Below, in pieces: positions 10,268 to 21,397 of a stretch of DNA of 64,000 nucleotides. Under the pieces are notes generated by a model that saw only the letters and a program-made list of their open reading frames with translations, was not told the origin of the DNA and did not search any database. The position numbers and the translations under genes are program-made. Numbering within the stretch: position 1 is the first letter of the stretch; each line of letters opens with the position of its first letter. Source of the stretch: Rhexocercosporidium sp. MPI-PUGE-AT-0058 (taxonomy: Eukaryota; Ascomycota; Leotiomycetes; Helotiales); the NCBI GenBank assembly GCA_020746875.1, contig JAGTJL010000012.1:1302001-1366000 (forward strand), written 5' to 3'.

Positions 10268-12344
10268 ATGGCTCGCGTCAACTACTTTGGTAAACATACT
10301 ACCAAATTAGCATACGATTCAGCTTTCGTAGAGGCTAAAGAATGGGGACTTACTCACCCAGAAGAGCTTCCAACGACTGTCGCACGAATATTCGACGTAA
10401 AGCCAGATACTCTTCGTCAATCTCTCTTTAGGGAACGCAAGCGGAAGAAGCAAGGGGGTATACTAAGGCCAGATATCGCGCCAGGAAGGGGTGGCCATAA
10501 TAAGGTTCTGTCGGCGACTCAAGAAGAGGCTATTCTACGCTTTTGCAAAGAGCAGTGGGAGATCGGTTTAGGAGCGACACATTCTATGGTTAAAGCAGCT
10601 ATTAAGCATCTATTAGCAGTACGTTTACAAGTTATTTAAATGAGTACCTGCTAATATTATATAGGCTCAACTGCCACCCCGTCTACCACCGTCAAAAGCC
10701 TGGTTTACACGTTGGATCAAAGAACACCCCGAGCTCCATACAATTAATACTACGCCTATGGAAGTTGAACGAATGGAGGCACACGATATAGAGGCTGTTA
10801 AGGAGTGGTTTTTCGACCTTCGTAAAGAGATGGAGAGATTAGAGATACGTCATGGCTATCAGGTGCTAAATATGGACGAATCAGGCGTACGAGTTGGCTG
10901 TCCTACTTCAGAGAAGGTGATCGTACCTAAGTCTGTTACCAAGCTCCATACAGCTACTCAAGGTAGTCGGAAGCAGATTACTGTGATAGAGACTATACGA
11001 GGAGATGGAAAGCAAACGTTGCCTCCATTTATTATAGCTCCTGGCGAGCATATAATGGAGAATTGGATTTCTGAAAAGCTCCTCGGTGAGGAGTATATTG
11101 ACTTCTCTTCTTCTGGTTACGTCAATAATACTGTGATTATGAAGTACGGCGATCACTTAATCAAGCATACATACGCAGGACCGAATAAACAGTGGAAACT
11201 TTTGCTCTTAGACGGTCACGAATCATACTATTATTTGCCCTTTCAACTACTCCTCAAAGAGAATTGTATTCAATCTTGGTACTTTCTCAGCCATCTTACA
11301 CACGCACTTCAACCTCTAGATGTTGGTGTTTTTAGGCCTTGGAAGCACTACCATTCTAGAGCCGTCAATTCAGCACTTCGGAGTCTCGATCTCCAGTATA
11401 CTGTCACATCCTTATTCAGAGATCTCACTGAAATACGAGCGAATACTATGCAAACGTATACTATTTGCAATGCATTTGAGAAAGCTGGAATGTGGCCGTT
11501 AAGCTGTGAAGCCGGAATCAAGAATATTAAGAGCTTTAGCAAGGAGATACCCAAGCAAAGCTCTTCTCCGAATGATTTACAGTTGCCTCAGCTGCCTCCA
11601 CCAAATTCAGTAGAAACTATCTGGAAGACGACAACAATTGTGGAGTCTTTTATTGCTAGGGATCCTACTCAATTCTCGGACAATACAGTTGAGGTTTTCA
11701 AGTCTACTATGAAAGAGACTTCGGTCCAACTACAGAAGGCTTACCTCCAGGCTACAGAGCACGCTCTTTTACAGCAAAAGATACAAGACGATATTAGTCG
11801 TAAGAATACCTCTCGTCGTACAGTTAAAGGCAGGGGATCTTCTGGTGGAGGTACCGTATCTGAGCTACGATTCCAAATCAAGGCTAAAGAAGAGATCGAG
11901 CAACTGGAGAGTAACAAGAAAGCTAAGAGGCAACTGTCCACAGCAATTAACAAATACAAAGAGTCTCTCCGAGTACGCGGAGTAGCAGCTAGAAGGGCCA
12001 ATAGAATCAGACTTAAGGAAGCTGCGGAGTATCGGAAGCGTGGAGAGGAACCTCCTCCTGAGCTTCTTATACTTGATCGAGAGCCGGATAAAGAACCTAC
12101 AGCTGTAGAAGCGGTATTTTCGACTGAAGAAGGGTATCCGGGTCTTTGGCAAGCTGTACAAGAGACTCAGGTTGAGTCTCATATCGACGACGACGACGTT
12201 GATATACTTTTAGAGCCTAGCACGGCTACTAACAAGCCTAAAGATATCGCGCCGCCATCACCTAATATCACTGAAAGGATACGTAGGTCTGATTCTATGG
12301 ATAGTATTCGAGTGGGAAACGATTATGTATCTTTTAGCATTTAG
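10268..12344 (+). CDS. Fot1/pogo-family DDE transposase
   Basis: Cut-and-paste transposase. Exons 10268-10618 and 10665-12344, with a 46-nt intron (GTACGT...TATATAG), give 676 aa without a stop. Residues 1-150 form a helix-turn-helix/CENP-B-like DNA-binding region. It ends in AWFTRWIKEHPEL, as in related elements. The DDE core shows LNMDESG (D188), LLLDGHES (D300) and LQPLDVGVF (D336), which is a DD35D spacing as in Fot1-like elements. The second motif reads DGHESYY where DGHGSH is usual. Key aspartates are present. The C-terminal 250 residues are lysine- and glutamate-rich, probably coiled-coil. All three catalytic residues and the inverted repeats are intact, so the element may be autonomous. 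Confidence 0.93.
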
Positions 12345-12429
12345 GCGTTGATGATTCATTTGAATAATTATTATTTTCGTTGAGGTTTTAGTGAGGAATG
12401 CACCAAAATTAATTCCCCGACGTAAACCC

Positions 12430-12515
12430 GAGCTGTGACACCTTTGCTTAGCCGTGACATTTGCTTAGCCCGACTATTAGCGAGCCCCGAGCAAAATAGG
12501 AGGGGAACCGACTAG
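12430..12515 (-). repeat. Right terminal inverted repeat
   Basis: Reverse complement of the left repeat with one mismatch. It ends CCGACTAG before the TA duplication. The tandem motif appears at 12435-12453 and 12454-12470 in inverted order. Confidence 0.95.
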
Positions 12516-12865
12516 TAGCTAAAGCCAAAGCCGAAAGCAACGAGCACCCCCTCACTAACCCCTCATCCACGTGATCTAGACTCCCTCCTCCAACCCCCCA
12601 TCTTTGATGTGAGAGTGAGAGCTAGTAGTGTGGGGGTATTTGCTAATGGCAACCCGTCCGGCATCCGTCTATAACATGATCCCCTCATGGCCATGCCTCC
12701 AACTTCATTCTCACACTTAACATACACAGCTCAATCACTATCAAACCTCCAAGAACGAAGTTCCTACAAGGCTGCCTTCCTCCTTTCCGTTCTCCTTGTC
12801 GATTGAATTTGCATAGTCGGACTCGGGTTAGAAATAGAGGGTTAGATTGCAAGAGATATCTCACG
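12516..12865. other. Short intergenic, upstream of the aldolase
   Basis: About 350 bp between the transposon end and the aldolase start. It presumably holds what remains of the aldolase promoter. No clear motif was found. Confidence 0.45.
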
Positions 12866-14166
12866 ATGGCGACTACGATGCAGAAAGCAAATCGGTTGAA
12901 GATGGCGTTCGATGAAGGAAAGGGACCAAGTATGGGATGTTGGTAGGTTTCCAGCTTCCAGAGTTCTGGTTTCCACATTTAAAGTCATATGGGAGTATAG
13001 TTCTGATGTTGAGTTCGTGTGGATAGGCAGATGATCCCTGGGAGTAACGTCTCGAGAACTCTTGCCAGGACGGGAGTTGATTGGGTCACCGTTGATTGTG
13101 AGTTTCTATCTACTAGTACCTCCCAATCTGGGACTGAAGCTGACTTGTTTTTTAGGTGAACATGGGAATATGGATGGTATGGATACTCGACTTCCTTTCT
13201 GTTGTTCATTTTGGCTTCAATTTGTGTTTATTTAGAACTCTACTCCTTTGATTCATTGTCTTCTCATTTGGAAAGGTGGAGTCGTAGTAGCTGTGAGCGG
13301 GCTGGAGATGGAATGAACATATTGTTGTCTCGGCAGAATCGGTCAAGTGACAGCCATTGATTTATCGTTTCCTATGTTTTATGCAACATTCACTTCTCAT
13401 ACCATCGAGCTTTCACCTTTCTTATCATAACTGCTGACTTTCCTCAGATGCCGCCATGCACGAAGCCGTCCCAGCTATAGCTGCTTGTGGGGTCAGTCCA
13501 ATTGTAAGAATTCCAGACAACCAAGGATTCATGGTCAAGCGTAAGTCCCCACACCTCTTCACTCTTCACCAAAGAAGTGCCTTTAAACACCTAACAGGAG
13601 CTCTCGATTGTGGCGCCCACGGCGTTCTAGTGCCTCTCCTATACACAGTAGAAGATGCCCAAAAGCTCGTCAAAAGTGCCAAATTCCCACCCATCGGCCA
13701 GCGCGGTTTCGGCTCTCCCTTCCCCCACGAGCGCTTCGATCCATCTCTGGGCTCAACAGACTACCTCCAGCAAGCCAACGACGCGATCCTCGTCATGGTC
13801 CAAATTGAAACCAAAGAAGCGCTCGAAAATGTCGATGCCATCGCCGCAGTTCCCGGCATTGACGTTCTCTTCATCGGTCCGTTCGATCTAGGGAATAATA
13901 TCGGCCATCCGATCGTTAATGGGGTTATGCATGAGGACTTGCATGCGGCGATTAAGAAGATTTTGGAGGCGTCGAGGAAGGCGGGGAAGAAAGCGGGGTT
14001 CTTTTGTACGAGTGGGGAGCAGAGTAAGGAGTATGCTGACATGGGGTTTGACATGATCAGTGTGGCCACAGATGTTCTTATTTTGCAGGCGAGTGTTACG
14101 GCTTCGCTGTATACGGCGAAAGGACTTGGTGCTGCGCCGAAGTTAACGGGTCCTTATGGGAAATAG
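12866..14166 (+). CDS. HpcH/HpaI aldolase family protein
   Basis: Class II, metal-dependent aldolase of the 2-oxo-3-deoxy acid type (HpcH/HpaI/GarL). The physiological substrate is not known from sequence. Five exons: 12866-12942, 13027-13097, 13156-13176, 13448-13540 and 13598-14166, 276 aa. The protein starts MATTMQKANRLKMAFDEGKG. It contains GVDWVTVDCEHG (catalytic His region), VRIPDN, the metal-binding QIETKEAL and FIGPFDL, and ends AAPKLTGPYGK. Each of the four joins restores the conserved family sequence. Exon 3 is a 21-nt micro-exon and the next intron is long for this genome (271 nt). A transposon lies 350 bp upstream. Confidence 0.9.
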
Positions 14167-15852
14167 ACTGTCTGCTCTATCGAGTACATCAATCATGTCA
14201 AATATGCGAAGTTGATCTTAGATAACTTAGACAAAGGGAGGAATGAGTGGAATACTAAACGTCGTTCCAGATGTCAAATGCTGCCTGCTTGTGTATCACT
14301 GAAAGATATGGATAGATTAGAATACTTCTTGGAGTCCTGTCATTAGAACATTCTTAAACTATATATACAGCAGAACGTGGAAACAGCATGGCCGTTTCGA
14401 TTAAAATTATACGTAGTTGCAAGCCGTGGGATCTCGTCTGATTGAAAAGGGGCAGGAAAACAACAACCGAGCTGCTAAAGTGGTCGGATTACATGAGGAC
14501 ATTAGCCTGGAAAACACCATCCATATAGAGTATTTGGACTTCAACGTCAGAGCTCATATGTCCATTGTCACCAAAGGGGACACATCCAAGCGGAAAAAGA
14601 AACAAGTTGCAGGAGAAAAAAACAGAGCCAGACTCATTCGCTTAAGGCCCTCGCCAAAGCCCAAACATTTACTGTACAGCATATGGATACTCGTCCAAGA
14701 TGCAGTGCTTTCTCCAACTCTTTCAATCCAAGAGTTCGCTTCTATTGTAGAGAGGGATATGCATTTGGAATGTCGGAGGCTTTCCGATACACTGAGCACT
14801 CAGTCGCAAGCACTACAAAAAAGATACTCGCTAAATGGGAAAAGGGGCAAAAGAAACAAAAACAAAAACATACAAAAACAGGTATTCGCTGATGGTTACC
14901 CACCCAAGGACTAATCTGCTAATGTCATTCTTGTTTATGGCAGAGCGACGGGATGCCGAATTCTCTTTGTTCTTCTTGGCTTGCAAGCGGCGGGAGCGGA
15001 GGTTCGGAATGTACAATGGAGGATCAGCAACATGTCAACCACTGTCTTTCCTATCGCGCGAATATCTAATTCCGTCGAACCCTGCTCTTAGCTGGCAGGA
15101 ACGGAAAAAGTATTGTCTTGATAGTGGCTCGGAAAGGACCTCAGCCGTTAAGCTTAAAACATTATTCCACAGGAAATTATTACACCTGAGTATTGGCAAG
15201 CATTACAAGAATAATAGCTGCTAGTAACCATTTCAAACGTCATTTCCATCGGCCAATTGACCAAAGAGCACCGCCGAAAAGATTCCCAGCGCAACCGCTA
15301 TAGCTGCTTCGACACCACATCAGCCCATATCAGAATTCTCATATACAGACGAGTCTGAGCGTTAGACACAGTGCAGTACCTCTTTTGCTTGTTTACAGGC
15401 AGCCATCCCAGCAAGGGCATGTCCTCGTTTTGCTCTATGGTCTCCATTCCAGAGTGACAAAAATGGGCCACTTCTGGTGGGTGACAAAGACTTGGGCGAT
15501 ACCACCATTATTTTGAGCATATCCCGGGTTAAAGGCGTATATCTGGAGGTGGAGGAGAGTTTCGTTCACGGGGATGACGAAGAGTGAAGAGCATTGTGTA
15601 AGGGATAGCCATGCTGTATTGAGGGGAAGGAAGGTAGTAATAGTGCTCGCTGGTGTATGTAGTGAATACACTTCTCAAGCTCATGAGCAGCTGGCCTTCT
15701 TTGCACCATCGCTGGTTTCCCACACTAATTCTCCTTTCACGTTTATCTGGACACAGAATTCTACTATCACAGCCCGGCTACACCAATCCAAACTCCATTC
15801 ACATCGCGACGCAGTAAGCTCTCATCATTGGGTCAAGATGCCCTCTCTTACA
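14167..15852. other. Gene-poor stretch, no supported gene
   Basis: About 1.7 kb with only short unrelated open frames. The longest, 14417-14914 on the plus strand, shows no recognisable domain and is compositionally biased (Lys/Asn). I do not call a gene. Confidence 0.45.
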
Positions 15853-16279
15853 TCAATCCTGCTTCCCCTCCGCCACATCCATCTTCTTCTTAATCTCGTC
15901 CGCTGTAAAACGATGCATCAATTTCAGTGCCATCGCCGAGTTCTTAGGATCCTCCTCTCCCAACTTCTCGCTACTGATGTGAACCTATCCAGTGCCAAAA
16001 ACACATCAACATCAACAAGTCTCTCAGGACCCAAAGGCATCTAGCTCAATTACCCCTTTTCAGGTTTCAGGTTAAACGTACCACAGGAGTATCAAACTCA
16101 TACAGGTCCCTCCATTTCTTAGCTTCCGGCTTCATGACATCAATTTCCGTGTAGTGGAACGGTCGGACGTCCCAAACATTTGAGAGGGTCTGCTTTGCGT
16201 TTGTGCAGAGTGAGCAGTTCGCGCGTGTGAAGAACGTGATTCGACAGGCGTGTTGGAGGTGGCGAATTGAAGGATGCAT
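15853..16279 (-). CDS. Glutaredoxin-like protein (DUF836 / thioredoxin fold)
   Basis: Small thioredoxin-fold protein of the DUF836 glutaredoxin-like family. The family is widespread in fungi and its role in redox or metal handling is not firmly assigned. Exons 16279-16082 and 15984-15853 give 109 aa. The N-terminal strand RITFFTRANCSLCTNAKQTL carries a C-x2-C motif. A later EFDTPVVHI contains the cis-Pro turn of the fold and is split by the intron after TPV. The start Met (16279) is the one just before the fold. An in-frame Met at 16366 would add 29 residues. The gene is divergent from the CHORD gene, 350 bp apart. Confidence 0.82.
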
Positions 16280-16629
16280 TAGAGCTACAGAAGGAAAGCT
16301 ATGGTGAAACGTAAAGAGGATACTGAAGAACTTGCTGGATCTTTTTGCAATATTCAAATTAATCAATTGGAATGAAACCTCGTCACCCTTTAATTAGAGC
16401 TGTGTGTTTACTTCATCCTCAGAACGGGGGTTAGAAAGCGGCCCCTGCCCCCTGTACCCGAGTCGCTTGAAGGCGGTGGGCGGTGTAGAGCTAGCCTGGC
16501 AGTTCTGGCACTTTCCAAACCCATCCCACCGCGCAACATCAACAAGCTCAGTTCAACATACAACACACACTCGAAATTACACTCAACTTTCTTGACATAC
16601 CTTCTCCTTTGGCCAACCTCCAGCTCACT
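16280..16629. promoter_or_regulatory. Divergent intergenic region, glutaredoxin-like / CHORD
   Basis: Must contain both promoters. C-rich stretches occur close to the CHORD start. No specific element is recognised. Confidence 0.4.
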
Positions 16630-17773
16630 ATGGCGCAAAAATGCGTGCACCAGTCGTGTGGGAAGATGTACACCGATCCAGAAGAGGAGTGTAACTACCA
16701 CCCCGGTCCACCAATCTTCCATGAGGGGCAGAAAGGTAAGTTCGATATACCCCTCTACGCACTTACTTCCCCCTCAAATCCCGAAAGTAGCTCTCAAAAC
16801 GAATCAGAATGGATGCTAATAGAGTGATTAACAGGCTGGAAATGCTGCAAGCCCCGCGTCCTAACCTTCGACGAATTCCTCTCCATAACACCCTGCACAA
16901 CTGGGAAACACTCCACCACCGACCTTCCCCCTACAATCGAAAAGAAGCAAGGCGAAGCTCTCGACTCATCTCCTGCAGTCACATCCCCCTCTCCATCTTC
17001 CTCTTCCCCAGCATCAGCAGCACCACAGACATCTCGCGCACCAGTCGCAGCCCCCCAAGCACCCGCCACTCCACTACCACCCCCACCAGAGTCCGAGGAC
17101 GACGAGCCCAGCCTGGAGATCCCAAAGGGCAAGATATGTAGACGGAAGGCGTGCGGGTTTCAGTATGAGGGTGGGGAGAGGGGGGGCGAAAAATGCGTGT
17201 TCCATCCTGGTGCGCCGATCTTTCATGAAGGGAGTAAGGGCTATACCTGCTGTAAGCGGAGGGTGCTGGAGTTTGATGAGTTTATGAAGATTGAAGGGTG
17301 CCAGACGAAGGAGAGACATATGTTTGTGGGGAGCGGTAAGAAGAAGGGTGGCAATGCGGCGGGAGAGGAGGTTTTAGAGACTGTGAGGTGAGTTCGGTTC
17401 ACTTGGAGAGCATTGGATTTGGAAGAGGAAGCTGATGCATGGCATTGACAGACACGACTTCTACCAAACGGCGACAACGGTCATCGCCTCATTCTTCCTC
17501 AAGAAAATCAACAAAGAGACCGCTAAGGTTGAGTTCTTGCCAAACGAAATCTCGCTCGACCTCATCACAACCGATACCCCTCCAAAACGCTATAAGACTA
17601 CTGTCCCTCTCTTCGGCCCAATCGATACGGCGGCTTCATCATTCAAGATCATGGGTACGAAGTTGGAGGCGACCTTTGTTAAGGCAGATGGTAGTTCATG
17701 GCCGGTTCTGAGAAGTGATGAGCAGCGAACGGGCGAAATCATCCAGGTTGGAAAGGCTGGAAGAGCGATATGA
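16630..17773 (+). CDS. CHORD- and CS-domain protein (Rar1/CHP1-like Hsp90 cochaperone)
   Basis: Zinc-binding cochaperone related to plant RAR1 and animal CHORDC1/melusin. It acts with Hsp90 and Sgt1 in the cytosol. Exons 16630-16735, 16835-17387 and 17452-17773 give 326 aa. CHORD-I (about residues 3-60, CVHQSCGKMY...YHPGPPIFHEG...WKCC) and CHORD-II (about 145-210, CRRKACGFQY...HPGAPIFHEG...YTCCKRR) each carry the Cys/His zinc ligands. They are separated by a Ser/Pro-rich linker. The C-terminal third is a CS domain. The full two-CHORD plus CS layout resembles animal CHORDC1. An in-frame Met seven codons upstream (16609) is possible. Confidence 0.93.
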
Positions 17774-17923
17774 TCTTCCCCCTTGAAACAGTGCACGAGA
17801 CCCACGACGAAAAGCCCCTCTAGCCGAGCGCCTTGCTTGAGCAGACTTAGAGCAGAGTTAGAGCAGCCAAATCCGAAGTAAAACCACCAACATTATCCTT
17901 CCCCATCTTTCCTGCTTGTGTCA

Positions 17924-19606
17924 TCAGAGACCAGGACAACATGGATCTGGCTCCTCAAATGTGACAGTTCGTGTTGTAATCCCCCCATTGTGCCCCGTGG
18001 CTGAAGGTTGAGATGGCTTCCCATCTCTTCCGCGCGATGCAGTTGGCCTTCCTCTACTGGGGCTCCTAGAAGATTCGCTGCTTTCCGAGGAAGACGAATA
18101 AACGTGCTCGATGATCACGTAGCCCTGTGAAGTCGTACCGATTGCATGTGCTCCGAGTGGAAGTGTTCCCTCGCCAGTCCACTTCATAGAAGTTAGCTTT
18201 ATTTTTGACCAAGGACATGAACCATCTCGCGAGACAACAGCTCCTGGGTCATTTCCCTGGGACCAAAGACCTAAAGCTTTGAGTAACGGACTAAGAGACT
18301 TAGACATACGATCTGAATGACAGGTCCATTGGCCAGGGAAAGTGTAGAATTGCCCAATTGCGGTTGAGAAGGCACGCTAGTATGTGGAGCCAACCTCTTA
18401 CTGCGATAAGCCATTAGCATGAGAGAACCCCCAAAGAGATAATGTGAGGACAGGGAATGTTTACGTGTGGGTCATTACAGGTTGGAGTCCATCCTCAACA
18501 TCTCGATTCAGCTTCTTGTGTCCTGTACAGCTATTCCACAACAAGTGAGTGACAGCGCTGACGACCAATACAGGTGTACCTGAATCTCAGTCAGCATCAT
18601 ATGCTGTTAGTTGTGGGGTGGGTACTGCACCAAGAGCTACACCGAAAGGGGGCAGTTTCATAGTCTTCAAAGCATACATCTGTGTGACACAACATCCCAG
18701 TGTAGCAAAAGTGATACCAATAGCGAAGACAGTCCAAACAGGGAAGTAGAGGTGCATCAGGGATTCCTGGTGGCAGAAAAGGATTGTATGTGCAGCAAAG
18801 ACTTGCATAGCTGTCGAGAACAGGAGGAGAATAAAGAGGAAGAGTGTCTAAAGGAATTTAATATGACGAGGTATTCATAAGATTAATAGAACTTACCTGG
18901 GCAAGGCAACGTTTCGAGATCTTCCGGACCTTCTTCTTCACTTCCTCCAGCTCCTTTGCGTCTAAGGCATCCTCTTCAGCGTTTAAGATGTTCCTGTGAA
19001 AGTCAGTACTCCGAAGAGGAGTGAATGTAAGGAGTTCATGGGAACAGGATGAGATTGGCAATATGAGACATTGAGTGGGAGGAGTAAATTACCTGTATCT
19101 CTCTTGTACCGAGTCGTAGAGCTGGACAATGGCCACTAGACAGATGATCTGGAAGAGGAATAAGAACCAAAAGACGCAGTCTGCTTCTGAATGCGAAAGG
19201 CGGTGCATGAATTGGGCGTATTTGTAGCAGTTACCATTGTCAATGTTGAAGTCTCGCACAACCCAGTCTTCACTGACTTCTGAATCCATGTTGTTGATGC
19301 TCTGTAGGTGGGTTCAGACTTGAAGGTTGAGATAGGTGGGCTTGATGTCACAGGCCGTGATGCACTGTCTGAAGGCGGAGCAAGATACTTGTTCACGATA
19401 CTTGTATTGACAAGCGTGGTCCCGATGTTCTCGTACACCTTCGGAAAAAGTCGATACCAAGAAATAATATTCGTAAGTCTTTTCGGATGAAGTTGTGTGA
19501 CAAGAGAGTATTTTTGAGCAGGGACAATCAGTATGAAAATTGGTATTATAAAGGAGCCGGAGATATTCGGTGACAGAAATCCTAGTGTAGGCAGGCACTT
19601 CCTCAT
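17924..19606 (-). CDS. Unidentified multi-pass membrane protein
   Basis: I do not recognise the family. Seven exons can be joined in frame: 19606-19352, 19301-19093, 18993-18897, 18847-18631, 18579-18465, 18400-18310 and 18256-17924, 438 aa. Likely membrane helices are a weak one near residues 15-30, then CVFWFLFLFQIICLVAIV, TLFLFILLLFSTAMQVFA, YFPVWTVFAIGITFATLGC and GTPVLVVSAVTHLLW. A charged, helical segment rich in Glu and Lys (EEVKKKVRKISKR) lies between the first two strong helices. The C-terminal 110 residues are Ser/Arg-rich (SSSSESSESSRSPSRGR), probably cytosolic and phosphorylated. The first join (exon 1 to 2) is the least certain, because the donor GTGACA is weak. The gene converges on the CHORD gene, 150 bp away. 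Confidence 0.62.
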
Positions 19607-19631
19607 TTGAAAGAGAAGGTACGTCCCTGAA

Positions 19632-20879
19632 TTATTCCATCCCTTCCATAAGCTCCACCCGATCCAACATCATCGATTTCCTACCAATCCATTCTCGTAA
19701 AGCATCCCAATCCTCGCCTTCCTCCTCACCTCGCCTCCAGGCCTCCCGAAATCCCCAAGCTCCAGCAACTTTATCGATCGCAGACCGCTCCTCTTCCCGC
19801 ATCCACCGTTGTCTTAGTGGAACACCTTGAGCCCAAGTCACACGATCCATCTGGTCATTTGCAGTCGTGACCGCTACAACTCCGACCGTAGCAGTAAAGC
19901 CAACATACGCCAAGATTCCAACAAACGCAACATTGGTCGCCATGGCGGTATCCATGGTCGTCTGAAGAAGGGCGAGCTGTGAGGCAACTGTATAGGCTGC
20001 AATGGGTGCTACAGCCAGGCCTGTAGCTGGAAGGAGACCTTTCCGGATGAACTTGGCACGATGTGCTGCTTTTGTTGTAAATGAGGCCTCGATAATCTCC
20101 ATAGCCACGACCAATTGCTTCGCATCGATAGCTGCCTGTAATGCCTGATCCGCAACTTGGAGCGGTACTGCATTTGCGGACTTATTGGGATTCGGCTTCG
20201 AATAAGAGATGGGATCTGACCCTTCTTTGGGGAATGGTTTGTTGGCGTATAGTTTGAAGACCTCAGGGAAAGTTTCTGGTTTGCTCAGAGTTGACTGAAT
20301 GGCAGTATATAGAGCCAAAACTTCAGGCGAGATGAAGACAGGCGGAAACTTGACAACGGAATATGCAAGATTTGATAATTGGTCTGCTAGACGCTGCAAT
20401 GTTGGTGGAGGCTTGTGAACTGGAATCTTCTTTGCGCTGGATTCATCTAATGAGAGAAGAGCAGATGCAGCACCGTCCTTCTTGCTCACGTTCTGCTGAT
20501 CCATAACCAGGAGATCGGCCGTAGCTTTGCATTGCCGCAGGGCAAGAAGAATATCCCCTTCAGACGGTATGCTCTTCTGCATTAGCAGTGTGTTGCAGGT
20601 CGCCCTCACATCTTGCAATCTCTTCTCTAGCTGTGCTTCCGTGTTATCCCCTATTCTGCTCGATGAAACTGGCGATACAATTGGTTTGGTTTCTTTTGCC
20701 TTCGGCGGGGTATTCTGCGACTTCTGCGAGAGAGTTCGACCAGTTGAAAAGGCGCGCGAAGAAAGTGTAGACTTTCGGAGTGGATGGCGAAGTAGAGGTA
20801 GAGGCCGTGATGGGCGACTAGTCATGAATTCGCATAGATGGCATACATCTGCTCGAGGACGGAGGACGCGTCTAGACAT
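19632..20879 (-). CDS. Mitochondrial membrane protein of unknown function
   Basis: A 415-aa protein in a single exon. The N-terminus is rich in Arg and Ser (MSRRVLRPR..., then RAFSTGRTL), like a mitochondrial presequence. The middle is a helical domain (residues about 75-240) with FPPVFISPEVLALYTAIQS and TFPEVFKLYANKPFP. Two hydrophobic segments follow (about residues 295-315, TGLAVAPIAAYTVASQLA, and 325-350, VAFVGILAYVGFTATVGVVAV), then an acidic, tryptophan-rich tail. I believe similar proteins occur across Pezizomycotina but cannot name the family. The open frame extends 70 codons further upstream, but the chosen Met starts the presequence. Its stop is only 25 bp from the start of the upstream membrane-protein gene on the same strand. 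Confidence 0.78.
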   Translation of the reverse strand: MSRRVLRPRADVCHLCEFMTSRPSRPLPLLRHPLRKSTLSSRAFSTGRTLSQKSQNTPPKAKETKPIVSPVSSSRIGDNTEAQLEKRLQDVRATCNTLLMQKSIPSEGDILLALRQCKATADLLVMDQQNVSKKDGAASALLSLDESSAKKIPVHKPPPTLQRLADQLSNLAYSVVKFPPVFISPEVLALYTAIQSTLSKPETFPEVFKLYANKPFPKEGSDPISYSKPNPNKSANAVPLQVADQALQAAIDAKQLVVAMEIIEASFTTKAAHRAKFIRKGLLPATGLAVAPIAAYTVASQLALLQTTMDTAMATNVAFVGILAYVGFTATVGVVAVTTANDQMDRVTWAQGVPLRQRWMREEERSAIDKVAGAWGFREAWRRGEEEGEDWDALREWIGRKSMMLDRVELMEGME

Positions 20880-21397
20880 AGTTACTGGAGGATCGAAGGT
20901 TGCATGGAGTTCAATTGCCCCCCCTCTGATGCAGCTTCTTGGAGTTGAAATTGAAGCTCGTCCAGAGACAGTTGGCTTTGAGCTTCCGAGCCGTCCATAT
21001 GCGCACCCAGTCCCAATCCCAGTCCAGTTCCTGAAGCCCGCCGCTACTCCACTCCACTCCACTCCACTCCCGTCCACCTCTCGCCGCATACCCCTGTCGG
21101 CTGACTAATGACCTACTTCCATGCGCCACGGATGTGACGACGATCCAGCCGCTGGGGAGAGGGAGGCTCAGGCTGCTGCTGGATATCGACCTGAAATTGA
21201 ATATATCAAGCAGCTCCGCCAAACTTCACCTCACTGCCTAGCTTTTGAAAGGCGACTCGTCATCACTCCTCCACTAGGACTGTACTCACCGATACTTTGT
21301 CAAAGGCGCATATCTGCTGCTTGCTCGAATTCCTTTCATGTCTTCATAGAAGGCAACACTTCAACTCCGGACGTCTTGGAAACAACGTATTGCAGAA
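20880..21397. promoter_or_regulatory. Divergent promoter region with ACTCC pentamer repeat
   Basis: 518 bp between the mitochondrial-protein start and the verprolin start. It contains five tandem ACTCC units at 21046-21070. Confidence 0.5.

Larger units (their letters stand above)
10080..12515 (+). mobile_element. Complete pogo/Fot1-like Tc1-mariner DNA transposon
   Basis: A 2436-bp element flanked by TA at 10078-10079 and 12516-12517, the expected target-site duplication of the Tc1/mariner superfamily. Its ends are 86-bp terminal inverted repeats (10080-10165 and 12430-12515) that match at 85 of 86 positions by my count. The single mismatch is at 10084. The interior is one intron-containing transposase gene with no disruption. 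The near-identical ends and open frame suggest a recent insertion that has not been hit by repeat-induced mutation. It sits 350 bp upstream of the aldolase gene, at the edge of a gene-poor tract. Confidence 0.95.

Noticed and set aside
14417..15224. Two adjacent plus-strand open frames of 165 and 129 codons
   Set aside because: Biased composition and no relation to each other or any family. Considered as a decayed gene but not supportable.
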